In this document: positions 9,528-18,278 of the stretch, piece after piece | How the letters are laid out: each line of letters begins with the position of its first letter | Numbering within the stretch: position 1 is the first letter of the stretch | NCBI RefSeq assembly: GCF_017352135.1 | Contig: NZ_CP071454.1 | Location: 682,001 to 746,000 of the forward strand | Direction of reading: 5' to 3' | Source of the DNA: Rhizobium lentis | GTDB lineage: Bacteria > Pseudomonadota > Alphaproteobacteria > Rhizobiales > Rhizobiaceae | DNA length: 64,000 nucleotides | Program-made: the position numbers and the translations under genes | The notes under the pieces: model-generated | Told to the model about the DNA's origin: nothing | What the model saw: the letters and a program-made list of their open reading frames with translations, nothing else | Database searches by the model: none

Positions 9528-9576
9528 GGAATGAAAATTCTAGAATTTTAGCAATTCGGTTTATTTGTTCCGAATT
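9528..9576. promoter_or_regulatory. Palindromes upstream of the inositol dehydrogenase gene
   Basis: A perfect 16-bp palindrome AAAATTCTAGAATTTT (9534-9549) is followed by an inverted repeat AATTCGG (9553-9559) / CCGAATT (9570-9576). In addition GGAA-N6-TTCT at 9528-9541 is one base away from the GGAA-N6-TTCC pattern that I recall for the IolR repressor of Sinorhizobium. These sit 15-60 bases before the start codon, where operators are expected. The regulator is not known from this window. Confidence 0.5.
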
Positions 9577-9590
9577 CAAGGGAGGTTGCA

Positions 9591-10583
9591 ATGACTGTAA
9601 GATTTGGTCTTCTCGGCGCCGGCCGCATCGGCAAGGTTCATGCGAAGGCCGTCAGCGGCGACGCCAATGCGACGCTGGTTGCGGTCGCGGACGCCTTTCC
9701 GCAGGCGGCTGATGCCATCGCTTCGGCCTATGGCTGCGAGGTCCGCACCATCGAGACGATCGAGGCGGCGAAGGATATCGACGCCGTCGTCATCTGCACG
9801 CCGACGGACACCCATGCCGACCTGATCGAGCGCTTTGCCCGCGCCGGCAAGGCGATCTTCTGCGAAAAGCCGATCGATCTCGACGTCGCCCGCGTCAAGG
9901 CCTGCATCAAGGTGGTGGAAGAGACCGGCGCCAAGCTGATGGTCGGCTTCAACCGCCGCTTCGACCCGCATTTCATGGCGGTGCGCAAGGTCATCGACGA
10001 CGGCAAGATCGGCGATGTTGAAATGGTCACCATCACCTCGCGCGATCCCGGCGCCCCGCCGGTCGATTATATCAAGCGCTCGGGCGGCATCTTCCGCGAC
10101 ATGACCATCCACGATTTCGACATGGCCCGCTTCCTGCTCGGCGAAGAGCCGGTCTCGGTGCTGGCGACCGCCGCGGTGCTGGTCGACAAGGCGATCGGCG
10201 AAGCCGGCGATTACGACAGCGTCTCGGTGATCCTGCAGACTGCCTCCGGTAAGCAGGCCGTCATCTCCAACTCCCGCCGCGCCACCTATGGCTACGACCA
10301 GCGCATCGAAGTGCATGGCGCCAAGGGTATGGCAACCGCCGAAAACCAGCGCCCGGTATCGATCGAGGTCGCCAACGGCGACGGCTACACCCGCCCGCCG
10401 CTGCATGATTTCTTCATGACCCGCTACACCGAAGCCTATGCCAACGAGATCGCAGCCTTCATCGCCGCGATCGAAAAGGGCACCAAGATCTCGCCCTCCG
10501 GCGCCGACGGCTTGGCAGCCCTGGCGCTCGCCGACGCCGCGGTGCAATCGGTCAAGGAAGGCAAGCTGATCAAGATCGGCTAA
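9591..10583 (+). CDS. iolG: Inositol 2-dehydrogenase (Gfo/Idh/MocA family)
   Basis: This 330-residue protein has the family's N-terminal Rossmann motif GAGRIGKVHAK (residues 9-19), the EKP motif in IFCEKPIDLD around residue 96, and the catalytic-helix region DMTIHDFDMARFLLGEEPV. Length and sequence fit myo-inositol 2-dehydrogenase, which oxidises myo-inositol to 2-keto-myo-inositol with NAD. Closely related family members act on other sugars, so the substrate is probable, not certain. The start has a strong AAGGGAGG site 6 bases away. It is a single gene, closed by a hairpin terminator, and other iol genes are not in this window. Confidence 0.8.
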   Translation: MTVRFGLLGAGRIGKVHAKAVSGDANATLVAVADAFPQAADAIASAYGCEVRTIETIEAAKDIDAVVICTPTDTHADLIERFARAGKAIFCEKPIDLDVARVKACIKVVEETGAKLMVGFNRRFDPHFMAVRKVIDDGKIGDVEMVTITSRDPGAPPVDYIKRSGGIFRDMTIHDFDMARFLLGEEPVSVLATAAVLVDKAIGEAGDYDSVSVILQTASGKQAVISNSRRATYGYDQRIEVHGAKGMATAENQRPVSIEVANGDGYTRPPLHDFFMTRYTEAYANEIAAFIAAIEKGTKISPSGADGLAALALADAAVQSVKEGKLIKIG

Positions 10584-10617
10584 CGGTCCTCTCCCGACCG
10601 GAAGTCGTGCATGAGAT

Positions 10618-10641
10618 GGCCGGGCATTGCCCGGCCGTTTT
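10618..10641 (+). terminator. Rho-independent terminator after iolG
   Basis: A perfect 8-bp stem GGCCGGGC (10618-10625) / GCCCGGCC (10629-10636) with a 3-nt loop is followed by GTTTT, 35 bases after the iolG stop. Confidence 0.75.
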
Positions 10642-10695
10642 GCGCTTGAGCATGACGTATGGATGAGCGAGGGGACATGCCGCAGCCTTTCGATT

Positions 10696-10877
10696 CCCCT
10701 TCGCCCCAGCGGGGAGAAGGTGCCCGCAGGGCGGATGAGGGGGCCGGGGACGCCGGTCTTTCCCAATGTGCTTCGACTGTGCCGGCGCCGTTGCGAAGGG
10801 ATAGTTATGTGAGGGGATGCCGTGTGGCCCCCTCATCCGACCCTTCGGGCCACCTTCTCCCCGCTGGGGCGAAGGGG
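10696..10877. repeat. Pair of inverted mosaic repeats (RIME-like)
   Basis: A block at 10696-10743 is repeated in inverted orientation at 10828-10877 with only a few differences; both run from CCCCTTCGCCCC to GGATGAGGGGG when read in the same direction. Each arm also folds on itself (CCTTC-GCCCC / GGGG-GAAGG). The structure agrees with the Rhizobium intergenic mosaic elements. The 373-base gap between iolG and the ROK gene holds no gene, only these repeats, the iolG terminator and a short hairpin near 10925-10950. Confidence 0.65.
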
Positions 10878-10956
10878 ATATGCCGCAACCTTTCCATACC
10901 TCGCAGCCTCTCGCATGGAGCGTCCCTCTCCCGTTTTTACGGGGGAGGCGGCACCC

Positions 10957-12180
10957 TCACTCCCCGCCCTGAACCCCCGACAGCACGATGTCCTGGTCGA
11001 TCACCGAGAGCGCCCGGTTGAGGTGGCCTTCGAAGACGAGGATGGGTTCGTCGGGGACGACGCGGATTTCGGGCATGCCTTCCATGCGCACGACATGCGA
11101 CTGGCCGAGGCCCTCTTCGATGCCCTGCCGCAGCAGGTCGTAATAGCGGGTGCCGGGGCCGGTGATGGCGATCGGCATGCGTTCGGTCAGGCTGAGCATG
11201 CGCGACAGACCGTTGCCGAGCGCGAGCCCCGCCTGGCGAAAGGCGAAGGCGGAGGTACGGTGGCCCTGGCGGGCGCGGACGGCGATCTTGTCCAGTTCGG
11301 CGACCGGCACGAATTTGGCCGGGATGGTATCAAGCGGCACTTCGAAAGCGCTGCGCAGGATGGCGTAGAAGCCGGCATAGGCCTCGATGCAGCCGCGGGT
11401 GCCGCAGCGACAGAGGCCGCCACCCGCCATATGCAGCATGTGGCCGAAATTCGGCGCCGAAACTTCCTGCCCCGTCGGCCCGCCACCCCGGACGATGCCG
11501 AGGCCGATGCTGTGCCCGAGCGACAGCGCCGCGAGCGAACGGAAATCGGCGCCTTTCGCGATCTCCTCACGCGCGCCGAGCGCGGCGGCGACGAGCAGCG
11601 TCTCATTGTCGAGGATGACCTTGGCCTGCCAGTCCGACCGCAACGCCGATTCGAAATCGATCTGATCGCTGCCGAAGATCGGCGACCACAGAAGGACCGG
11701 TTCTGAGGAATTGACAAGCCCCTTGGAACTGATCGAGATCAGCAGCACCTTTTCCTGCGCAATCCTGGAACGATCGAGAAGCCGTGAAAGCCCGGCGCGC
11801 ACTCCTTCTACAAAGCGCGCCGCGCCCGAGGGATCCTGCGAACGCTCCTCGCTGAAGCGGTCGATCAGCTTGCCGGCATAATCCACCAGCGAATATTGCA
11901 CCGCATCCGAGGAGATGACGACGACGATCAGATAGCCGCAATCGCGCCGCTGACGCAAAAGCACGCGCGGCCGGCCGCGGCCGCTGGCCGCCTGCTGCTC
12001 CGATTTCTCGATGATCTGGGCTCTTTCCAGATCGGCGGTGATTGCCGAGATGGTGGCCGAGGAAAGGCCGGTGAAATCGGATATTTCGGTATGGGCGAGC
12101 GCGCCGTGGCGGCGCAGCACGGACAGCACGAGCACGCTGTTTCTCTGCCGGACCAGCTCCGTGCTCGACTTGGTCAGCAT
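10957..12180 (-). CDS. xylR: ROK-family transcriptional repressor of the xylose operon
   Basis: From the ATG at 12180, which has a very good AGGAGGAG site upstream, the protein has 407 residues. An N-terminal helix-turn-helix (GALAHTEISDFTGLSSATIS, about residues 25-45) precedes a ROK sugar-kinase-like domain with the glycine-rich LSLGHSIGLGIVRGG and the zinc-binding CRCGTRGCIEAY motif. ROK repressors with this motif bind sugars and release DNA. Divergence from xylF and the palindrome in the shared promoter region support control of xylose uptake genes. The frame stays open for 180 codons more upstream, but that extension crosses xylF and has no site of its own. Confidence 0.85.
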   Translation of the reverse strand: MLTKSSTELVRQRNSVLVLSVLRRHGALAHTEISDFTGLSSATISAITADLERAQIIEKSEQQAASGRGRPRVLLRQRRDCGYLIVVVISSDAVQYSLVDYAGKLIDRFSEERSQDPSGAARFVEGVRAGLSRLLDRSRIAQEKVLLISISSKGLVNSSEPVLLWSPIFGSDQIDFESALRSDWQAKVILDNETLLVAAALGAREEIAKGADFRSLAALSLGHSIGLGIVRGGGPTGQEVSAPNFGHMLHMAGGGLCRCGTRGCIEAYAGFYAILRSAFEVPLDTIPAKFVPVAELDKIAVRARQGHRTSAFAFRQAGLALGNGLSRMLSLTERMPIAITGPGTRYYDLLRQGIEEGLGQSHVVRMEGMPEIRVVPDEPILVFEGHLNRALSVIDQDIVLSGVQGGE

Positions 12181-12273
12181 GAATGCCGCCCTCTCCTCCT
12201 GCTTGTTCCGCCCGTGGTTTCCACTGCATCTCCGGCCGCCGCAGCGCAAGCGAATTAAGCCGGTAGTGCAGTG

Positions 12274-12346
12274 TTGACAGTTGAAAAAATCTCTGACAGT
12301 AAATTTCTCGACTGTCGAGAAAAAAATCGAAACCCTTTCTCGACAG
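12274..12346. promoter_or_regulatory. Divergent xylR / xylF control region with a perfect palindromic operator
   Basis: A perfect 19-bp palindrome TTTCTCGAC-T-GTCGAGAAA lies at 12304-12322, and an extra half-site TTTCTCGACAG at 12336-12346. A TTGACA box is at 12274-12279. The layout, palindrome plus half-site between a ROK repressor gene and the transport operon, is what is expected for the XylR operator. The binding itself is inferred. Confidence 0.75.
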
Positions 12347-12406
12347 CTTTCGCGGTGGCCGGAGGAGCATGGGCTGGGCCGGCCGCAACTCACTCGGGAG
12401 GACGTT

Positions 12407-13447
12407 ATGAAGTCTATTTTGAAACTGATGGCCGGCGCTGCCATTCTCGTTTCCGTGCATACTGCCGCCATGGCTGCCGATCTCGTCGTCGGCGTTTCCT
12501 GGTCGAACTTCCAGGAAGAGCGCTGGAAGACCGACGAAGCCGCGATCAAGAAGGCTTTGGAAGCCAAGGGCGCCAAATATATTTCCGCTGACGCACAGTC
12601 CTCAGCCGCCAAGCAGCTGACCGACGTCGAATCGCTGATCTCGCAGGGCGCCAACGCGCTGATCATTCTCGCCCAGGACTCCGACGCAATCGGCCCGGCA
12701 ATCGAAAAGGCCGCCGCCGAAGGCATTCCAGTCGTCGGTTACGACCGCCTGATCGAAAACCCGGCCGCCTTCTACATCACCTTCGACAACAAGGAAGTAG
12801 GCCGCCTGCAGGCCGAGGGCGTCTTCAAGGCCAAGCCGGAAGGCAACTACGTCTTCATCAAGGGCTCGTCCTCCGATCCGAACGCCGACTTCCTGTTCTC
12901 AGGCCAGCAGGAAGTGCTGAAGGCCGCAATCGACGCCGGCAAGATCAAGAATGTCGGCGAAGCCTATACCGACGGCTGGCTGCCGGAAAATGCTCAGCGC
13001 AACATGGAGCAGTTCCTGACCGCCAACAACAACAAGGTTGACGCCGTTGTTGCTTCGAACGACGGCACGGCCGGCGGCGCAATCGCAGCCCTCGACGCCC
13101 AGGGCCTCGCCGGTTCCGTTCCGGTTTCCGGCCAGGACGGCGACAAGGCAGCGCTGAACCGCATCGCGCTCGGCACCCAGACGGTTTCCGTCTGGAAGGA
13201 CAGCCGCGAACTCGGCAAGCGCGCCGCAGAAATCGCTCTCGACCTCGCCGGCGGCAAGGACATGAGCAAGATCGACGGCGCCCAGGCCTTCAAGGGCGGG
13301 CCGAAGGGCGTGGAAATGCAGTCGGTCTTCCTGAAGCCGCTTGCCATCACCAAGGACAATCTGAACGTCGTCATCGACGCCGGCTGGATCTCCAAAGCTG
13401 AAGCCTGCCAGGGCGTGAAGGCCGACACGGTTGCCGCCTGCAAGTAA
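12407..13447 (+). CDS. xylF: D-xylose ABC transporter periplasmic binding protein XylF
   Basis: This 346-residue protein begins with a signal peptide ([20 protein letters not shown], cut after AMA) and continues with the XylF pattern: [50 protein letters not shown] and [14 protein letters not shown]. It binds D-xylose in the periplasm for import through XylGH. The ATG at 12407 follows CGGGAGG; the frame is open for 42 codons upstream, but that part contains the operator palindrome and cannot be coding in practice. It is the first gene of xylF-xylH-xylG. Confidence 0.92.
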   Translation: MKSILKLMAGAAILVSVHTAAMAADLVVGVSWSNFQEERWKTDEAAIKKALEAKGAKYISADAQSSAAKQLTDVESLISQGANALIILAQDSDAIGPAIEKAAAEGIPVVGYDRLIENPAAFYITFDNKEVGRLQAEGVFKAKPEGNYVFIKGSSSDPNADFLFSGQQEVLKAAIDAGKIKNVGEAYTDGWLPENAQRNMEQFLTANNNKVDAVVASNDGTAGGAIAALDAQGLAGSVPVSGQDGDKAALNRIALGTQTVSVWKDSRELGKRAAEIALDLAGGKDMSKIDGAQAFKGGPKGVEMQSVFLKPLAITKDNLNVVIDAGWISKAEACQGVKADTVAACK

Positions 13448-13467
13448 GCAGCTCCTGAACTGAACTG

Positions 13468-13502
13468 CCGGCGCCGCAGCGGAAATTCCGCTGCGGCGCC
13501 GG
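13468..13502 (+). other. Long perfect hairpin between xylF and xylH
   Basis: A perfect 16-bp stem (13468-13483 with 13487-13502) closes a loop of only 3 nt, about 20 bases after the xylF stop. There is no T run behind it, so it probably does not terminate fully but protects the xylF message, raising the binding protein above the permease and ATPase. A gap of about 200 bases without a gene follows up to xylH. Confidence 0.7.
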
Positions 13503-13710
13503 ATGCGGACGGGAATTCCAACGACGAAGTTTTCTCCGCCTCGCCGCACCATCGCGGACTTGCATTCCCTGCCGGAAGGGTATCGCGACGCCACGCGACC
13601 GGCTTCCGGAAGCATCGCGATGGTCAGTTGAACACAGACGAATGACGCCATCGGCAGCCTCTCGCACGCCGGCGCACCCGTCCAAACACAAATGGGGGAA
13701 CGGCAAACCC

Positions 13711-15024
13711 ATGGCCGAAATGGTAAAATCAACGACTTCGAGCGGACCGCGAACGGCGGAAGCCAATCCGGTGGCCCGCTTCTTCCGCGCGACCGAGATC
13801 GACACGCGTCTGCTCGGCATGATCGGCGCGCTCGTCATCATCTGGATCGGTTTCCACATCATCACCGGCGGCCTGTTCCTGACCCCGCGCAATCTCTGGA
13901 ACCTCTCGGTCCAGACGACCGACATCGCGATCATGACGACGGGCATGGTGCTGATCATCGTCACCCGCAATATCGACCTTTCGGTCGGCTCCGTGCTCGG
14001 CCTCTGCGGCATGATCATGGGTGTCACGCAGGCGAAGATCCTGCCTGAATATATCGGTTTCGACAGCCCCTTCACCTGGGTGATCACGCTGCTCATCGGC
14101 CTTATCGCAGGCGGCCTGATCGGCACTTTCCAGGGCATGATCATCGCCTTTCTGAACGTTCCCTCCTTCATCGTCACGCTCGGCGGCCTGCTCGTCTGGC
14201 GCGGCGCCACCTGGCTCGTCACCAGCGGCCAGACGGTTGCACCGATGGACCAGACCTTCCGCATCATGGGCGGAGGCGCGGAGGGCTCGATCGGCGCTAC
14301 CTGGAGCTGGATCGTCGGCATCGCCGCCTGCCTTTTCGTCATCGCCAGCATCGTCGGCTCGCGACGGCAGCGCCGCCGCTTCGGCTTTCCGCGCCGGCCG
14401 ATCTGGGCGGAATATTTCCTTGCGACCTTGAGCTGCGTGCTCATCCTCGGCGCCGTCTCAATCGCCAACAGCTATTACTGGCCGGTCAATATCGCCAAGA
14501 AATATGCCGAGACCAACAACATCCCCTGGCCGGAGACTGGTCTGGATATCCCCTACGGCATCGCCGTGCCGGTGCTGATCGCCATCGTCGTCGGCATCAT
14601 CATGACCTTCATCGCCACACGCCTGCGCTTCGGCCGCTATGTCTTCGCGATCGGCGGCAACCCCGAGGCGGCTGAACTCGCCGGCATCAAGACCCGCTGG
14701 GTCACCGTGCGCATCTTCGCGCTGATGGGCGTTCTGGCCGCTATCGCAGCCGCGATTTCCACCGCCCGCCTCAACGCCGCGACGAACTCGCAGGGCACAC
14801 TCGACGAGCTCTACACCATCGCCGCCGCCGTTATCGGCGGGACGTCGCTCGCAGGCGGCACCGGCACGATCGCCGGCGCCATGCTGGGCGCGCTCGTCAT
14901 GCAATCGCTGCAATCAGGCATGGTGCTCGCGCATGTCGACACACCGCTGCAGAGCGTCGTCGTCGGCACCGTCCTTGTCGTGGCGGTCTGGCTCGACACC
15001 GTCTACCGTGCCCGTGCCAAGTGA
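13711..15024 (+). CDS. xylH: D-xylose ABC transporter permease XylH
   Basis: The protein of 437 residues from the ATG at 13711 (GGGGGA upstream) is a CUT2 permease with the signature [19 protein letters not shown], the later [20 protein letters not shown] and a final [20 protein letters not shown] polar insertion ([18 protein letters not shown]) and the segment around residues 255-285 give the larger size known for XylH. The frame opens 23 codons earlier at 13642, but those residues look non-coding. xylG follows after 13 bases. Confidence 0.9.
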   Translation: MAEMVKSTTSSGPRTAEANPVARFFRATEIDTRLLGMIGALVIIWIGFHIITGGLFLTPRNLWNLSVQTTDIAIMTTGMVLIIVTRNIDLSVGSVLGLCGMIMGVTQAKILPEYIGFDSPFTWVITLLIGLIAGGLIGTFQGMIIAFLNVPSFIVTLGGLLVWRGATWLVTSGQTVAPMDQTFRIMGGGAEGSIGATWSWIVGIAACLFVIASIVGSRRQRRRFGFPRRPIWAEYFLATLSCVLILGAVSIANSYYWPVNIAKKYAETNNIPWPETGLDIPYGIAVPVLIAIVVGIIMTFIATRLRFGRYVFAIGGNPEAAELAGIKTRWVTVRIFALMGVLAAIAAAISTARLNAATNSQGTLDELYTIAAAVIGGTSLAGGTGTIAGAMLGALVMQSLQSGMVLAHVDTPLQSVVVGTVLVVAVWLDTVYRARAK

Positions 15025-15037
15025 GAGGAGCCCAGAT

Positions 15038-15820
15038 ATGGCTGATCAACGCACTCCCCTCGTGGAACTGAAAAACATCTCGATCTCCTTCGGCGGCATC
15101 CACGCCGTGGACAACGCCTCGGTCGATCTCTACCCCGGCGAAGTCGTGGCCCTGCTCGGCCACAACGGCGCAGGCAAATCGACGCTCATCAAGATCCTCT
15201 CCGGCGCCTATAAGCGTGACAGCGGCGACATCCTGATCAACGGCGAGCCGGCCGACATCCGCAATCCGCGCGATGCCAAGAAATACGGCATCGAGACGAT
15301 CTACCAGACGCTCGCCGTCGCCGACAATGTCGACGCCGCCGCCAACCTCTATCTCGGCCGTGAGCTGAAGACCCGCTGGGGCACGCTCGACGACGTGGCG
15401 ATGGAGGCCTCGGCGCGTGAGGTGATGGGGCGGCTCAACCCCAACTTCAAGCGCTTCAAGGAGCCGGTAAAGGCGCTTTCGGGCGGCCAGCGGCAATCCG
15501 TGGCGATCGCCCGCGCCATCCTCTTCAACGCCCGCATCCTGATCATGGACGAGCCGACGGCCGCGCTCGGGCCTCAGGAGACGGCTCAGGTGGGCGAGCT
15601 GATCAAGCAGCTGAAGAAGGAAGGCATCGGCATCTTCCTCATCAGCCACGACATCCACGACGTCTTCGACCTTGCCGACCGCGTCTCGGTGATGAAGAAC
15701 GGCCAGGTGGTGGGCCACGCCCGCACCGAGGACGTGACCAAGGACGAAGTGCTCGGCATGATCATCCTCGGCAAGGTGCCGCCGAAAGCCATCCCCGGCC
15801 CCGGCGCCATGCAGATCTGA
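15038..15820 (+). CDS. xylG: Xylose ABC transporter ATP-binding protein, single-domain type
   Basis: A 260-residue ATPase with Walker [10 protein letters not shown] (about residues 42-50), signature [16 protein letters not shown], Walker [12 protein letters not shown] and the switch histidine in LISHDIHD. E. coli XylG has two such domains in about 510 residues; this one has only one and resembles FrcA of Sinorhizobium, so it probably works as a homodimer with XylH. The start at 15038 has AGAGGAG upstream. It is the last gene of the operon and is followed by a clear terminator. Confidence 0.88.
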   Translation: MADQRTPLVELKNISISFGGIHAVDNASVDLYPGEVVALLGHNGAGKSTLIKILSGAYKRDSGDILINGEPADIRNPRDAKKYGIETIYQTLAVADNVDAAANLYLGRELKTRWGTLDDVAMEASAREVMGRLNPNFKRFKEPVKALSGGQRQSVAIARAILFNARILIMDEPTAALGPQETAQVGELIKQLKKEGIGIFLISHDIHDVFDLADRVSVMKNGQVVGHARTEDVTKDEVLGMIILGKVPPKAIPGPGAMQI

Positions 15821-15853
15821 CCCGCCGTCAGATCACCCGCCCACGAAATCCCG

Positions 15854-15885
15854 CTCCGCCGCCCGCAAGGCCGGCGGAGTTTTTT
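15854..15885 (+). terminator. Rho-independent terminator of the xylFHG operon
   Basis: CTCCGCCG (15854-15861) pairs with CGGCGGAG (15872-15879), followed directly by six T (15880-15885). Confidence 0.85.
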
Positions 15886-16025
15886 ATGCGTCCTCGAAGA
15901 CTGAGGGATAAAAATGCCCGCCAAATCGCAAGCATCGGTATTTCCGAGAATTTCGCGATTGAAGCCGACCGCAAGCTAGGCTAAGAACCACCCATCGGAC
16001 AGGCGATTCAAACCGCCTCAGGCAT

Positions 16026-16102
16026 GCACCCGTAGCTCAGCTGGATAGAGTGTTGGATTCCGATTCCAAAGGTCACAGGTTCGAATCCTGTCGGGTGCGC
16101 CA
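16026..16102 (+). tRNA. tRNA-Arg (anticodon CCG)
   Basis: A 77-base cloverleaf: acceptor stem GCACCCG / CGGGTGC, D arm with AGCTCAGCTGGATAGAGT, anticodon stem TTGGA / TCCAA around the loop TTCCGAT (anticodon CCG, reading CGG), T arm CAGGTTCGAATCCTG, discriminator G and an encoded CCA at 16100-16102. All the usual invariant bases are present, so it looks functional. Confidence 0.95.
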
Positions 16103-16112
16103 ATTTCTGCCG

Positions 16113-17405
16113 GGTCCATTCTGGACACATAGGTTACGGTTTATTCCTGAGACATAGGTAACACTTTTGCGCCGAAAGGGTTCGGCAGTGGTTCGAGCCT
16201 GCATGTCTCGTCATCGAAGTATCCCAGATCGTAATCCATGAAGCTTGCGAGCCAGATATGGTCTTCGACCTGTTTGATTCCGACGGCCTGCCCGGCAAAG
16301 ACCAGGCTGAGATTGATCTTCTTTCGTTTGTAGCAGATGCGGCCGCATGTCGTGACGGTAACGGTGTGGTCGTGGAACGGATAGTCGAGCTCCGGCAGGC
16401 CGCGATAGGGTCGTGATGAAGTGTGGTAGCGCTCTGCCGGGCAAGCCATGTCAAGCGCCTGGTGTGGCCGCTCTGTGTTGAATTCTTCGACGAAGTCGTC
16501 AAAGCGGGCCTGTTGCTGCAGGAAATTGGCGCCGGCCGGCTTGGTGGTTTCCAGCTTGAGTGTGAGATGCATGCGTTCGTGGCGGCCGTTCTGCTGCGGA
16601 TTGCCTGGCTTGATGCGTTCGATTTCGATGCCGAGCCGGAGCCACCAGACCGCCAGTCGCGACAGATTGAACAAGCCGTTGGGACTGGCGAAGGGGACGC
16701 CATTGTCGGTTCTGATCGCCCTGGGCAGGCCGAACTCCTTGAAGACGCTCTCGAACACGGTGAAGGCGTAGACTTCCTTCGTCGTGTGCAGCGCTTCGCA
16801 AGCCAGGAGATAGCGGCTAGCGAAATCGGTGATCGTCAAGGGATAGCAGTAGCGCTTGTCGGCGAGCATGAACTCGCCCTTGTAATCGGCGCACCACAGG
16901 TCGTTGGCTTGGCGGGGTTGGGAGAGCGGTGTGCCCTCAGCCCTGTTGCGCCGTCGCTTGCGGTGCTGGACCAGCCCGTTGCGGTCGAGCACCGCGTGCA
17001 CGGTCGAGATCGCCGGCGTTTGCACGTCCGGGTAAAGCCGCGCCAGTCGTTCTCTGATCTTCGGTGCGCCCCAGTTCGGCTTCTCCTGCTTGGCACGCAC
17101 AATCAGCTTCTCGATTTGGAAAGGAAGCTGATTGGCGTGCCGGTAGGGACGCCGAGAGCGATCCGTCAGTCCTTCCAGCCCGCAGGCATTATAGCGGCTG
17201 ATGATCTTGTGGCCGGTCTTGCGGGAGATGCCGAACTCGCGGCACAGCGCCGCGATCTTCTCGCCATCCAGAACCCCCGCAACGAATTTGAGACGCTCGT
17301 CCATACGGTTGCACTCCTGCCAAGGCACCTTCGCTCTCCTCGCAAAGGCCAAAAGTGTAACCCATGTCTCCGGTATGAACTGTCACCCTTCTCTCGGGAA
17401 GGACA
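16113..17405 (-). mobile_element. IS481-family insertion sequence next to tRNA-Arg
   Basis: About 1.29 kb holding one transposase gene. The two ends form imperfect inverted repeats that run inward for roughly 60 bases: the left end from GGTCCATTCTGG at 16113, the right end, on the other strand, from TGTCCTTCCCGAG at 17405; the inner parts (GAGACATAGGTAACACTTTTG and GAGACATGGGTTACACTTTTG) match best. The 24 bases at 17382-17405 occur again, identical, at 26777-26800 beside a second transposase remnant, which supports 17405 as the outer end. The left limit is less certain. No target duplication could be recognised. Confidence 0.75.
16141..17304 (-). CDS. IS481-family transposase
   Basis: The 387-residue protein has an N-terminal helix-turn-helix ([20 protein letters not shown]), the bridging LTDRSRRPYRHANQLP, and a DDE integrase core: Asp in DLWCADYKGEF, Asp in IRTDNGVPFASP and Glu in NPQQNGRHERMHLTLK. 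This is the normal length and order for IS481/IS3-like transposases made from a single frame, so the element may be active. The start at 17304 has AGGAGT at 9 bases; the frame is open for 16 more codons upstream. Confidence 0.9.
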   Translation of the reverse strand: MDERLKFVAGVLDGEKIAALCREFGISRKTGHKIISRYNACGLEGLTDRSRRPYRHANQLPFQIEKLIVRAKQEKPNWGAPKIRERLARLYPDVQTPAISTVHAVLDRNGLVQHRKRRRNRAEGTPLSQPRQANDLWCADYKGEFMLADKRYCYPLTITDFASRYLLACEALHTTKEVYAFTVFESVFKEFGLPRAIRTDNGVPFASPNGLFNLSRLAVWWLRLGIEIERIKPGNPQQNGRHERMHLTLKLETTKPAGANFLQQQARFDDFVEEFNTERPHQALDMACPAERYHTSSRPYRGLPELDYPFHDHTVTVTTCGRICYKRKKINLSLVFAGQAVGIKQVEDHIWLASFMDYDLGYFDDETCRLEPLPNPFGAKVLPMSQE

Positions 17406-17710
17406 CAGATTGCCCTCTATTGCCGCCGAAACTACACTCAGGTAAAGAGTGGAGAATAGCAGCGGACGAAAAAGGCATAGAAACGTCGGCGTTTGGCGGT
17501 TGAAAAGTTCGAATCGCTGCCGGTCGATCGGTCGGGTTTCTTTACCCACCGCAGACATCGGTATGGTTGCTGGAACAGTGCGGGGGCCGAGCGTAGCGTT
17601 GTTCACTCGACACTTCGTCGCTTTGTCGACCTACCTGAGCCATGCCAATATTCGAAACACCATCTGTGCACGTCTCTAGCAAACAAGCTCGGATGGGACG
17701 AAGCTCGATG
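17406..17710. other. Gap without recognisable gene
   Basis: About 305 bases between the IS right end and the acetyltransferase gene. Several short open frames exist but none has a ribosome binding site or a protein-like composition. Nothing is assigned. Confidence 0.5.
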
Positions 17711-18181
17711 CTACAGAGGTTTAACCATCCTCATGGATTCCGCGACAAAGCCCTCGCGAACGTAGAAGTTGATGGCGCGCTTGTTATCGGCAAACACATC
17801 CAGGCTTAGAAGCCTGTAACCTTGCCGGCGTGCCCACTCTTGCGCCTCATTGATCAAGCGGCGAGCCGTGCCTGTGCCCTCGGCTTCCTCCACGACGCCA
17901 ATAATGGCAACGTGGCCGCAAGCCTCATCCGTGACGCCGTCGCGACTTGGCTGCAGATGAACGTACCCGAGCGCTCTATCGTCCGGGGTTGCGGCAATCA
18001 GCGTCAGAGAGCCTGGAGCGGTTTCCTCCAAGGTCGACGTCAGGAACCGGGCCTGAAACTCTCTCATCGCATCGAGTGTATGCCATGACGGGCGGGGTAC
18101 GCTGTAGAGGCGCGGCGCAAGTCCGAACAAAAATGCCTTGTCGGCTGCGTTCGCTTCTCTGATCGTGACGGCATCGGTCAA
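17711..18181 (-). CDS. GNAT-family N-acetyltransferase
   Basis: A protein of 156 residues with the GNAT fold: substrate region in the first half, the acetyl-CoA loop in VVEEAEGTGTARRLINEAQEWARRQGY (a variant of the Q/RxxGxG/A motif) and the closing LDVFADNKRAINFYVREGF segment. The acceptor is unknown; such enzymes modify antibiotics, amino acids or proteins. The start is a TTG at 18181 with GAGAGG at 9 bases; no ATG exists in the first 35 codons. It is read in the same direction as the next gene, the MarR regulator, with about 100 bases between. Confidence 0.8.
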   Translation of the reverse strand: MTDAVTIREANAADKAFLFGLAPRLYSVPRPSWHTLDAMREFQARFLTSTLEETAPGSLTLIAATPDDRALGYVHLQPSRDGVTDEACGHVAIIGVVEEAEGTGTARRLINEAQEWARRQGYRLLSLDVFADNKRAINFYVREGFVAESMRMVKPL

Positions 18182-18278
18182 TTCTAAATCCTCTCTATCT
18201 GGCAGGCGGAAAACGGTTCAACACTCGATTGACCATCTCATCGACATGTTCTCTGGCTGTCGCATCCGCAGTCGAATT

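Noticed and set aside
10957..12726. 589-residue frame for the ROK repressor
   Set aside because: The extra 182 codons overlap the xylF gene and the operator; the ATG at 12180 has a strong ribosome site.
16026..16102. tRNA-Arg as attachment site of an integrative element
   Set aside because: No integrase gene follows the tRNA, only an IS481 element, and no second copy of the tRNA 3' end was noticed downstream.
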